This document shows, piece by piece, positions 36,801 to 43,847 of a stretch of DNA of 64,000 nt. A program made the translations under genes and the position numbers. Origin of the DNA: Tubiluchus corallicola (lineage: Eukaryota > Priapulida > Priapulimorpha > Priapulimorphida > Tubiluchidae); assembly GCA_030141605.1 (NCBI GenBank), contig JAQGDQ010000155.1, positions 62,001 to 126,000 of the forward strand, read 5' to 3'. The notes below the pieces were generated by a model, which made no database searches, was not told where the DNA came from, and saw only the letters and a program-made list of their open reading frames with translations. How positions within the stretch are numbered: position 1 is the stretch's first letter; every line of letters begins with the position of its first letter.

Positions 36801-39800
36801 TCCTCTTAATGGAAACATCGGATATTGGCACTTGGCAAACGGCCACGTTTGTTACCACGGAAACTGTCCCGGTAGAACCATCTGTTCTTTTTGCTGCCGA
36901 GGAATTGTCAAGCTTAGTCGAGAGTTCATTGTTCGCGACTGATTTACCATCATCTACTGCTGTAATAACAGGAGTCAGTAAATTTAAGGCTGTTAGCATG
37001 AGTGACGTGTTTGGATGCCTAGCTGCTTGCATTTGTGCATGGCTGGTGCTAGTCTTATTACTAAAACCTCGGTTGCTTTTTGTTGTAAAAGCCGTTGAGT
37101 TTGAACTGATTTAATTCGCTGATAACAGTTTGGTTTTAGAGAATGTATGTATTTCGAAACAAAGAAACTTTTTGGATTAGTCAGGCCTGGAGCGTTTTGT
37201 ATTTTGCGAAAGCTAGAGTAAGGTAGTGCTGCAAAGTGTTGCAAAATTTATACTATAATGTCTGACTTTTTATATGATGCTGAGTGGTATGTAGTAATGC
37301 TGTGTAATCATTAACATATAATCAGTCGATGCTCGTTAATTTGTAAATTGAAGCATCTTGCATTTTTTATTGATCCCAACTTCCCACCTTCATGACATGA
37401 AACTCAAATAAGCCACTACGAGCGAGTGATTGCGGCAACCTTGTTGTGATTGGTTGAGGTAGTTTTTGCAAACTTTTTATTGGCTGCATCCAGTTTGCCT
37501 CCGTGTAGATCACTCGAGTGGGCTATATTTGTCTGTTTTGATTGGTATGTCATGGTATCTGAACATGTCTGTTTTCATCCTGATTTGACCTGGAATTGAA
37601 CCCGGAGATACATTTGTCTATGGTCTTGCATATGACCCCAATGACCTTGAGTTGACCGTAGTGACCTATTACCTTACAGTATGACTATAACTGTTCAAAC
37701 CTCTTTGATTTAGTTGACCTGGATTTACCTAACACTGCTTGATTTATATGAACAATCTAATAAACTTAATAATAATGATTTCCACTATAACAAAGGTGTC
37801 CTTATGAATGCTATTAATATGTGTGTGTTTTATACATGAAGAGATTAAACTTTGGTACACTAAAAACGAATTCTGTAATACATTTTTTCAAAATCTTTTG
37901 CTGCCATCAGTGGCATCATCTACAGAAGCGTTTTCGCTAATACTTGAATGCAAAGAATCCAGCTGCGTTATATTTGCAATAAGCTGACCAGTTACATGTT
38001 GCAGTTTTCACTGTTACACACTTGAAGTAAAATGTGTGTGAATGTAGGAAGTTACAGTACATTGAAATATTTTGAACTTAAGTTCCAAAAAATGGAGAAT
38101 GCTCTTTTTCTGATGAAATAAACCGATGGTTATTAACATTAATATTTGAAGCAGTACTTGATACAAATGAAGATTGTGAGAAAAAGTAGGGATTGTGCCT
38201 GGATTTGAACTCGTGTCTTTTGGATTATAAGGGCTGTGCTAAAATCACTAGATGTGCTGAAAAACCTGAACTTAAAGTTTAAAAAATGAACACTAATGGG
38301 CTCTATTTTCCGATCCGAACACACTGTGCACATATATTGTTTGTTGTTCTTCAAGCTTATAGGAAATTAACATTCAATTGTTTAATGATATCCTTCTGAC
38401 ACTATTTGCTGTATTCAGGGTACGGCAACTGAAGTTTCAGGACAGGAAGGCATTCAACCTACGGCGGTTACGAAGATGGAGGCGACCGAAAAGCCCGGAG
38501 CGGTCACTCCTCCTCTGGTATGAACCGTGTGGTTAAATTTTTATTCGTTAAATGTGATTAAACTGCTGTGATGTTAATGTCTTGGAGGGCGTTTAAAGGT
38601 ACCAGATGAAAGCAGTATAAATGTTTCGTTTGCGCTTCACTTTTCTGTATGATTGACTTCGGCAAGAAGTGACATAATAATACTACTCAAAAAATGGCTT
38701 TATAGGACTTGGACATGGTAGTGACAACAGTAACGAACCTTCAACTTTCAGAGTTTTACTGAAAAACATTTGTATCTACTGCAAGAACTCTAATATTTCT
38801 GCAGGTGCTTAATGAAAAAATACTTCCCCGGTGAAAAACGATCTGACGTATAAAATCCCGATAACACGTTCATGCTTGTATTTTTTTTTCCAGAAAAAGC
38901 CGGTACCCACAAAAAAGCCGACTGGTATAAACTTGAAACCGCAGTTGAACCGTCCGATCGACTTGATAAGTGCTAAAGTGGGACAGGTAACAGAACAGCA
39001 GTTTATTAATGATGATGTTGTTTATATCATCGCTGATCTGTCTATCTCATTAACAGCATTTAAGCTCTCCATTTTTGCTCTGTAGCAATGCTCAAGGTCT
39101 TAAAATGGCTGGCGTGGGGAGTTTGAGTGAGGAATTTGCAAAATGTGGCAAACCGAAAGGTTTGTGCAGCCAAACTTGTACAGGCGATAGACTGAAGAAT
39201 GAACGCCATTTCTTGGTGTACTCCGTGACATTATTGATCGTTGAAAGTCAAGAGTTAATTTTCCTATTTTTTGTTTTATTCAACTTGTGAGCTAGAACTT
39301 AAGGACCAAAGTTAAAGTATTTCTCTTTTATGCAGATCATTCCTAGTAATTCAAGGTCAAAATTCCATGTATTTCTGTTTTATGCAGTTCACGACCTAGA
39401 AATTCAAGGTCAAAATTCAATGTATTTCTGTTTTATGCAGATTGCGACCTAGTAATTCAAAGTCTAAAGTCAATGTGTTTCTGTTTTATGTAGATCATGA
39501 CCTAGAAATTCAAGGTCAAAATTCAATGTATTTCTGTTTTATGCAGTTCACGACCTAGAAATTCAAGGTCAAAATTCAATGTATTTCTGTTTTATGCAGA
39601 TCATGACCTAGTAATTCAAGGTCTAAAGTCAATGTGTTTCTGTTTTATGTAGATCATGACCTAGTGATTCAAGGTCAAATGTTAGTTTACTTTTGCTTTA
39701 TGCAGATCCTAAGGTATCAGGTACCTGACGACACCTTCAGCGATTTTGAGGATGGAAATACGAGGAAATTGCGTCTGGAACTTTTGGATAAGTCAAAGAA

Positions 39801-42800
39801 AGAGTTGTCGGACAGCAACTGGGTTCAGATGAACTCTGCAAACCAGGTAAGACTCATTAGTTTGCATCATTTGTAATCGATTAGTTAGTAAAACGGAAAA
39901 TCACTTAAAGATGCTAAAACTGTTTTTTTTTGTATTATTTGCATTGTTGTAGTGTTGCAGTATTGTAGCTTTCAACCGGAGCATATAGTGTAAAGTCATA
40001 AATTAACAGAAACAACTTTTGAACTACAGTGTTGAGAAGGATTGACTTTCCTTTCTTATGCCAAACCCTTGAGTAGAGAAAATAATTTGTTTCCTAAATG
40101 AAGTACAATAGCAACAAAGTTATGTTTCACTTTATGCCAAATCTTAAAGGCAGCACAGCTACTCCATTTTGCCTCTTCTGTGTTCTTTGCTTCACATTTT
40201 TTTGAATGTTCTGAACTGTGTTTTACACTAGCTAGTATGTGTCATTACACTGAGCAAGTAAATTCAAAAACTTGATGAATATTCTCTAGTCTAGTTCATG
40301 ATAGCCCAGACAGGCACAGTACGCCTTCCGACTGGTACAATATGCTTTAAAACTGGCACAGTATGCTTTAAGACTGGCACAATCTGCCTTCAGACTGGCA
40401 CAATATGCTTTGAGACTGGCAGTATGCCTTCAGACTGGCACAGTATGCTTTAAGACTGGCACAGTATGCTTTAAGGCTGGCACAATATGCTTTAAAACTG
40501 GCACAGTATGCTTTAAGATGCCTTCAGACTGGCACAGTATGCTTTAAGACTGGCACAGTAACACTGGCAGTATGCCTTCCGACTGGTACGGTATGCTTTA
40601 AAACTGGCACAGTATGCTTTAAGACTGGCACAATATGCTTTAAGACTGGCAGTATACCGTCAGACTGGCACAGTATGCTTTAAGACTGGCACAGTATGCT
40701 TTAATGCTTGCACAATATGCTTTAAAACTGGCACAGTATGCTCTAAGACTGGCACAATATGCCTTCAGACTGGCACAGTGTGCTTTAAGACTGGCACAAT
40801 ATGCCTTCAGACTGGCACAGTGTGCTTTAAGACTGGCACAATATGCCTTCAGACTGGCACAGTGTGCTTTAAGACTGGCACAATATGCCTTCAGACTGGC
40901 ACAGTGTGCCTTAAGACTGGCACAATATGCTTTCAGACTAGCATAATATCCCTTCAGACTGGTACCTTATAGCTGAAACGTGCAGCATTGTCCAGGAAGA
41001 ATCAATAACCCTATAACAAAACGTTAGAGAATACTTAACAAAGGATGCAATCACATATTTAAAATCAGTGAGGCATGACATATACAAATACTGGAAAAAC
41101 ATTAAAAAATAAGACAGTATCACTAACCACAATTACTGTAATTAAGAAAGAGAGACACACAAAACTTGTCAACATCAAATGCTTTTTGATTGTTTTAATT
41201 ATAGGATTCTTGGGTAATCGTATATGAAGCTCAATCATATTGCATAAATAAGAAAAACTTGCAGAATGCACTTCAAGTAAGGGCTGATATGGTATTCGTG
41301 AAGGACTGTGGTTGTTTATGTGCACATTTGGTATCACTGTCCACATATTCAAGTTTCTGTGTAGTGACCACAATGCACTGAATGCAACGGATTGTTTTTA
41401 TTTTTTCTAGGTCATTTTCGGACTGCCATTCAAAACGAATGTTGGAGAAGCCGTGTACTACATAGCTGCTTATGACAGCATAAACAACGTTGCTTACGAT
41501 GCCATAACAATAATAGTAAGTACTGTATAACTGAAGCCTTGCATACAGGATGCAGACTGCTTCTTCATCTTCCTCGCTGCATCTTCTTTTTCATTTGTTC
41601 TGTCTATTTTAGTTATTTCTATTTCTACAGAACAATATTGTCTGCTGCTGAATTCTGTTTCTCCTGTTCATCTGAAAAGAAGCAACGGCAATGGCTGAGT
41701 TGGCATGGTGTGTACTTTACGACTGCAGTGAAACACTGCCAAGCCCGGTCAGCAAATGACTGAGTGACCAGCAGGAAAATTGCTTCTGTGCGGTTTCATC
41801 TATCGCACTACGTTTTGCTGTTTGCTTTGTTAAGAGATGATTTACATACATCCGAACATGAAACTTTTCATTGGCTTACCTTAGAGGATTGTTCTTGATA
41901 TTGAGATAGGTCCGAGTACTGCAGCAATGTCCTACATTGAATAGGCTTAGACAGCAGCTCGTAGAAGCCGGGACTGTGTAAAAAAAGAAAAAAGCGGGTT
42001 GTACGACGCTTTTTAACTTACTTGGAACGTAGTCTTTGTGTAGTTCATATTTCCTATGAGTTAAAATGGTTGCTCATTATTGTAAATTCATGTTGCTGAT
42101 ATATTTCCTTTTTTATTTACCAGGCGGAGCCAGGTATTTCTGACGATGAAGAGTTTAATCACGCTTTTTCGGTGACAGTTGATGTTGTTGGAGGAAATTT
42201 TTCCACATTTCGCAAGGACGTAAACAAACAGGTTTGTATGAAGCCAGTCTTGGTTCACTATTCTCTAGCATTGATAATCAAATACTTGGAGAGTGGCTTA
42301 ATTTTTTATTCTCTTGTGTATGCTTTGCAACATCTGAACTGGCAGGAGTTTTTTATTGTCTGTCAATGAAAAGATGTCCAACCAGGGATTGTATGGCAGG
42401 TGAAGTAATGCAAAAGCGCAGTTCTTTTTTATTTGCTGGTGTTTTTGGTAGGTTAAAGAAAAGGACACATCTTTTAGCATGCTTGGTTTATTTTAATGTT
42501 ACTGCTTAAACGTAGAGAAATACATCAAAGAAATTTATCTGCAAAGCATGAAGTTAATTTATACTATTGTTGTAAAGAATTTTTAGGTGCGGTCATTCAT
42601 TTGAAAATTATGATGTAGCTGGCAGACTTTGTGACTTTTTGTAAGTGCACCGTGACTTTACGTAAGCACACGCTGCTTACCCAATGTTCTCGCAAAATAT
42701 CATCAAATTACCTGCCTAATTTTTTGTAAAAACTTGTTATACTTTTGATGAAAATTTACACTGCACTGCTTTTCCTCATCTGATGAATGACGTCATTGGT

Positions 42801-43847
42801 AGAAGAATGAGGGGCGCCCAAGTGTGATCGCAACTTTAAAGTGATTTTGCTAATTACATGAGGTGCGTATCACACTTGTGTGACTGAATCCTTCTAACAT
42901 TTTTCGCAAACATTGAAATTTTCCTAACACGCAGAAGGCTTGGCCTTTCAATTAGTTTGATCTAAAGGCCTCAAATTTTGTTTACTGCACGTCATACTTT
43001 TCCGTCCTAGTCTGACTGTTACTTGCATAGTTTTTTTTTGTAGGCGTTGTTTGTTGAAAAGTTAGCAAAGACTTATGGGGATTCTGATTCATCCAACATT
43101 GCTATAACTTCTATCAGGGAAGGTTCTGTGATCATTTCATGGTCAAACAACACGTTACCCACAGAGAACTGCACACAGGAGCAAGTAGAGAGCCTGTCAG
43201 ACGTCCTGATGAAAAATGGGACGCCGAGTGATCATTTTCGAGAAACCATGGCACCTGAGTTTACTGTGTTGAACGTAAGTCTCGCCAAAATTGGGGCATG
43301 CACTCCAGAAGAAGTAGAACCGGACGCGGAGCCAGGCGCGAATGCTACGGCATCTGGCGGACATGGAGACGGTGAGATTAAAAAAGAGAGGGCAGACTAT
43401 CTGTTAAGTACTGTGATTCCGGCCGTGGTCATTGCCGGGATGATGTTGATTGCAGCTGTGATCGCGTGCATGCTGTATAGGTGCCGTCGAAAAGGGAAAA
43501 TGTCGAATGAGGATACGGACACGATAACAAAAGGCATTCCAGTCATCTTCAAGGACGAGCTAGATGAGACAGAGGAGAAGTCTAAACAGCCCTCTGTGAT
43601 GAAAGACGAGAAGCCACCCCAGCCGCCTCCCGAATATCCCCGCTCCGAATCCACATCTCAGGCTTCCACACCCGAGCAAAAGGATCGTCAGAATGTGTCG
43701 CATGACGATATTGAGATGCTCCCTGATGACTCGCCCCCCTACAAACCTCCGAACCCTCCTTTCAATTCTAATAGTAATCAAAAGAGACAGGGCCCAAAGA
43801 CCTCAACGCCTTCTCACCGAATGCCGCCTCCCTACGTTCCGCCGTAA
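23280..43847 (+). CDS. DAG1: Dystroglycan (alpha/beta precursor), 16 coding exons
   Basis: Dystroglycan links the extracellular matrix to dystrophin and the actin cytoskeleton at the plasma membrane. Exons: 23280-23558, 26910-27071, 28151-28296, 29341-29485, 30092-30157, 30289-30430, 31422-31609, 32097-33290, 34529-35137, 36740-36991 (or -36973), 38419-38517, 38894-38986, 39706-39846, 41411-41515, 42124-42231, 43044-43847. All phases join, giving about 1,504-1,510 residues against 895 in human. Order: signal peptide; first cadherin-like module (LPTWLHFD, YILVTATG); Cys-containing module; basic KRLKRR furin-type site; Ser/Thr/Pro mucin region of about 700 residues; second cadherin-like module (YQVPDDTF, WVQMNS, FGLPF); SEA-like region with GS before VIISWSNNTL; TM helix; tail ending PPPYVPP. 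The excess length lies in the mucin region. The exon 10 donor and any extra mucin exons are the least certain points. Confidence 0.95.
23617..24242. mobile_element. Non-autonomous hAT-like element in dystroglycan intron 1
   Basis: The left end TAGGGATTCTACAGATCC and the right end (reverse complement TAGTGATGCACCAGATC) resemble the TAG(g/t)GATGCACC.GATC termini of hAT MITEs, followed on both sides by GATCCGG-rich sequence. Flanking octamers attaacat (left) and attaaaaa (right) match at 6 of 8, consistent with a decayed 8-bp duplication. No transposase ORF. Confidence 0.68.
24300..25225. repeat. Polypyrimidine region with 71-77-bp tandem units, intron 1
   Basis: CT-rich on the plus strand over most of about 900 bp, broken by unique sequence at about 24450-24780. 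At 24925-25190 a unit containing 'gtctgtctcttttg(t/c)tcactgtatc' recurs at 24971, 25048, 25119 and 25153, spacings 77, 71 and 34 bp. All plus frames stay open, producing spurious Ser/Leu/Phe ORFs. Confidence 0.85.
25833..26142 (+). mobile_element. MITE family C, complete copy, about 310 bp (intron 1)
   Basis: The left terminus is GTGTTCAGACTAGCAAGTTTTCT. The right terminus, reverse complemented, is GTGCATTCAGACTAATGAGTTTTCT, giving about 25-bp imperfect inverted repeats with core TTCAGACTA. A second full-length copy in the opposite orientation is at 63241-63530. No ORF, no clear target duplication. Confidence 0.75.
26731..26814. repeat. (CT)n microsatellite upstream of dystroglycan exon 2
   Basis: About 84 bp of CT repeats with one ctttct interruption, ending about 95 bp before the exon 2 acceptor. 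It lies on the sense strand as a long polypyrimidine tract. Confidence 0.95.
26910..27071 (+). CDS. DAG1: Dystroglycan coding exon 2: cadherin-like domain 1
   Basis: 54 codons, phase 0/0, acceptor ttttttcag. Contains LPTWLHFD and HHYILVTATG, matching the first Ig/cadherin-like domain of alpha-dystroglycan. The donor is gtgcat, weaker than the consensus. Confidence 0.93.
27252..27450 (+). repeat. tRNA-derived SINE-like sequence (intron 2)
   Basis: An A-box-like TGGCATAGTTGT and a B-box GGTTCAAATCC (10 of 11 of the Pol III consensus) lie in the order and spacing of a tRNA, followed by a non-tRNA body and an A-rich 3' part. Acceptor-stem pairing is not evident, so a SINE or tRNA pseudogene is more likely than a functional tRNA. 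Confidence 0.55.
28151..28296 (+). CDS. DAG1: Dystroglycan coding exon 3
   Basis: Phase 0 in, phase 2 out (gatcg|gtacgc). Encodes the end of domain 1 and STLCEWDDPVSMLTVAIDAD. The Cys corresponds to the first Cys of the conserved alpha-dystroglycan N-terminal disulfide. Confidence 0.92.
28330..28765 (+). repeat. Dispersed repeat family A, copy 3 (intron 3)
   Basis: Collinear with 1345-1880. Shared: 'actgtataaagttt.taaatttaaactc', 'ttaggcac.gccattttaacg', 'cactcttcgct.actaagca', 'ggtgca.tctgggat', 'ctttcttcccctttaa'. Its presence inside the gene and at the left edge shows a dispersed, not local, family. Confidence 0.65.
29341..29485 (+). CDS. DAG1: Dystroglycan coding exon 4
   Basis: Phase 2 in, phase 0 out. 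Encodes MKSHLNIAQDMLSL..GVHLTWQ, matching the S6-like alpha/beta module after domain 1 in alpha-dystroglycan. Confidence 0.92.
30092..30157 (+). CDS. DAG1: Dystroglycan coding exon 5 (66 bp)
   Basis: A 22-codon exon in phase 0/0, acceptor ttgttgcag and donor gcc|gtaagc. Encodes LSGLHKPSAPNIGAILASPN. Short, but it joins its neighbours without a frame break. Confidence 0.8.
30289..30430 (+). CDS. DAG1: Dystroglycan coding exon 6
   Basis: Phase 0 in, phase 1 out (cacg|gtaaga). Encodes VGCGTEPTLL and HPVLGWHVTTAKPAHG. VGCG supplies the partner Cys, and VLGWH is a dystroglycan hallmark just before the furin site. Confidence 0.93.
31025..31142. repeat. Recent 59-bp tandem duplication (intron 6)
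   Basis: Two units starting gttgtgtttctagtaaatta at 31025 and 31084 differ by a single visible base (atttgtgc / attcgtgc). Confidence 0.95.
31422..31609 (+). CDS. DAG1: Dystroglycan coding exon 7: furin-type site, mucin start
   Basis: Phase 1 in, phase 0 out (cac|gttagt). It begins GKRLKRRLWLQP: RLKR followed by R fits the R-X-K/R-R furin rule and sits where vertebrate alpha-dystroglycan has its RVRR processing site. The rest is Thr/Pro/basic linker. Confidence 0.88.
32097..33290 (+). CDS. DAG1: Dystroglycan coding exon 8: mucin region with octapeptide repeats
   Basis: 398 codons in phase 0/0, acceptor gttctag|gca and donor atg|gtaatt. Ser/Thr/Val/Pro-rich, compatible with dense O-glycosylation of alpha-dystroglycan. 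Residues about 117-235 of the exon are fifteen 8-residue units (VGMLPSET type). It is much longer than any vertebrate DAG1 mucin segment. An antisense frame is also open but is a shadow of the repeat. Confidence 0.85.
32445..32801 (+). repeat. 24-bp coding minisatellite, octapeptide VG(M/T)LPSET
   Basis: Fourteen full and one partial 24-bp unit encode V-G/D-M/T-L-P-S-E/N-T. Most changes are at degenerate or E/N/K positions, and Ser and Thr are kept in most units. The 24-bp period preserves frame. Confidence 0.95.
33480..33822. repeat. (CT)n-rich microsatellites in intron 8
   Basis: Two CT runs (about 33597-33650 and 33751-33812) sit within pyrimidine-rich sequence containing cacacac interruptions. 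They begin about 190 bp after exon 8. Confidence 0.92.
34529..35137 (+). CDS. DAG1: Dystroglycan coding exon 9: mucin region
   Basis: 203 codons, phase 0/0, acceptor gttaaaag (weak pyrimidine tract) and donor acg|gtattt. Rich in Ser/Thr (TSSETSFPDSTTSTR, SVKS-type clusters), no repeats. Assigned to dystroglycan by frame compatibility and composition; RNA evidence would settle it. Read into the intron it would stop after 15 more codons. Confidence 0.75.
36740..36991 (+). CDS. DAG1: Dystroglycan coding exon 10: mucin region, donor uncertain
   Basis: Begins after ttaccaaag with VREKLEKTEVVPPLPVVPS and continues Ser/Thr/Val/Pro-rich. The next exon requires phase 0. Two phase-0 donors are possible: gct|gttagc (ending 36991) or gga|gtcagt (ending 36973). 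The stronger-looking gtaaat would break the frame. Confidence 0.65.
38180..38270 (-). repeat. tRNA-derived SINE-like fragment (intron 10)
   Basis: The minus strand has CTAGTGATTTTAGCAC (A-box-like) and GAGTTCAAATCCAGG (B-box) at tRNA spacing, with 'cttataatcc' between, a layout common in tRNA-derived SINE heads. The stems are too degenerate for a working tRNA. Confidence 0.5.
38419..38517 (+). CDS. DAG1: Dystroglycan coding exon 11 (99 bp)
   Basis: 33 codons, phase 0/0. Thr/Glu/Pro/Gly-rich linker (TEVSGQEGIQP, KPGAVTPPL). The donor is ctg|gtatga; only phase 0 avoids an early stop. Confidence 0.78.
38894..38986 (+). CDS. DAG1: Dystroglycan coding exon 12: start of cadherin-like domain 2
   Basis: 31 codons, phase 0/0, acceptor tttttttttccag. 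KKPVPTKKPTG then NRPIDLISAKVGQ leads into the second cadherin-like domain. Confidence 0.9.
39301..39705 (+). repeat. 53-bp tandem array, each unit ending in a splice-acceptor-like site
   Basis: Units contain (t)ttctgttttatg(c/t)ag then (a/t)tca(t/c)gacctag and attcaaggtcaaaattcaatgt. The acceptor-like AGs end at 39335, 39387, 39440, 39493, 39546, 39599 and 39652, then the true acceptor at 39705: spacing 52 then 53 bp throughout. The final unit differs after the AG because it runs into exon 13. Confidence 0.95.
39351..39677 (+). promoter_or_regulatory. Array of TCAAGGTCA half-sites (possible ERR/NR5A-type sites)
   Basis: TCAAGGTCA occurs exactly at 39351, 39404, 39510, 39563 and 39669, with one-mismatch forms at 39457 and 39616. 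The motif equals the extended half-site bound by ERR and NR5A nuclear receptors. Binding here is unproven; the copies arise from the 53-bp tandem array. Confidence 0.4.
39706..39846 (+). CDS. DAG1: Dystroglycan coding exon 13: cadherin-like domain 2
   Basis: 47 codons, phase 0/0. ILRYQVPDDTFSDFEDGNTR..LRLELLDKSKK..WVQMNSANQ matches the conserved second domain (F/Y-x-V/I-P-x-DTF, WVQ-N). Confidence 0.95.
40300..40975. repeat. 21-bp minisatellite in dystroglycan intron 13
   Basis: About 30 copies of agactggcaca(a/g)tatgc(t/c)tt(t/a)(a/c), mostly 21 bp, with truncated units (for example at 40420 and 40515-40570). Alternating 'gctttaa' and 'gccttca' endings form a higher-order two-unit pattern at the right end. 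The open Leu/Ala/Gln/Tyr frame is an artefact. Confidence 0.95.
41411..41515 (+). CDS. DAG1: Dystroglycan coding exon 14: end of cadherin-like domain 2
   Basis: 35 codons, phase 0/0, acceptor ttttttctag, donor ata|gtaagt. VIFGLPF.. and YYIAAYDSINNVAYDAITI close the second cadherin-like domain. Confidence 0.93.
42124..42231 (+). CDS. DAG1: Dystroglycan coding exon 15: start of SEA-like region
   Basis: 36 codons, phase 0/0. FNHAFSVTVDVVGGNFSTF.KDVNKQ is the N-terminal strand of the SEA/S6-like module that undergoes alpha/beta cleavage. Confidence 0.92.
42585..42965 (+). repeat. Dispersed repeat family B copy (intron 15)
   Basis: Collinear with 10895-11310: 'attcatttgaaaattatgatgta', 'gtgactttttgtaagtgcaccgtg', 'agtgattttgctaa', 'ccttctaacatttttcgcaaac', 'ttggccttt'. 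Confidence 0.65.
43044..43847 (+). CDS. DAG1: Dystroglycan coding exon 16: cleavage site, TM and cytoplasmic tail
   Basis: 267 codons plus TAA. REGS-VIISWSNNTL carries the Gly-Ser at which dystroglycan is autocleaved; the beta chain from that Ser would be about 240 residues, like human (242). Two Cys (ENCTQ and IGACTP) match the beta-dystroglycan disulfide. A 25-residue hydrophobic helix (STVIPAVVIAGMMLIAAVIA) is followed by RCRRKGK. The proline-rich tail has PPPEYP and ends in PPPYVPP, the WW/EF-hand binding site for dystrophin. Confidence 0.97.
   Translation, partial: ALFVEKLAKTYGDSDSSNIAITSIREGSVIISWSNNTLPTENCTQEQVESLSDVLMKNGTPSDHFRETMAPEFTVLNVSLAKIGACTPEEVEPDAEPGANATASGGHGDGEIKKERADYLLSTVIPAVVIAGMMLIAAVIACMLYRCRRKGKMSNEDTDTITKGIPVIFKDELDETEEKSKQPSVMKDEKPPQPPPEYPRSESTSQASTPEQKDRQNVSHDDIEMLPDDSPPYKPPNPPFNSNSNQKRQGPKTSTPSHRMPPPYVPP

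Noticed and set aside
40704-40972. LAQYALR repeat ORF
   Set aside because: Translation of the intronic 21-bp minisatellite.
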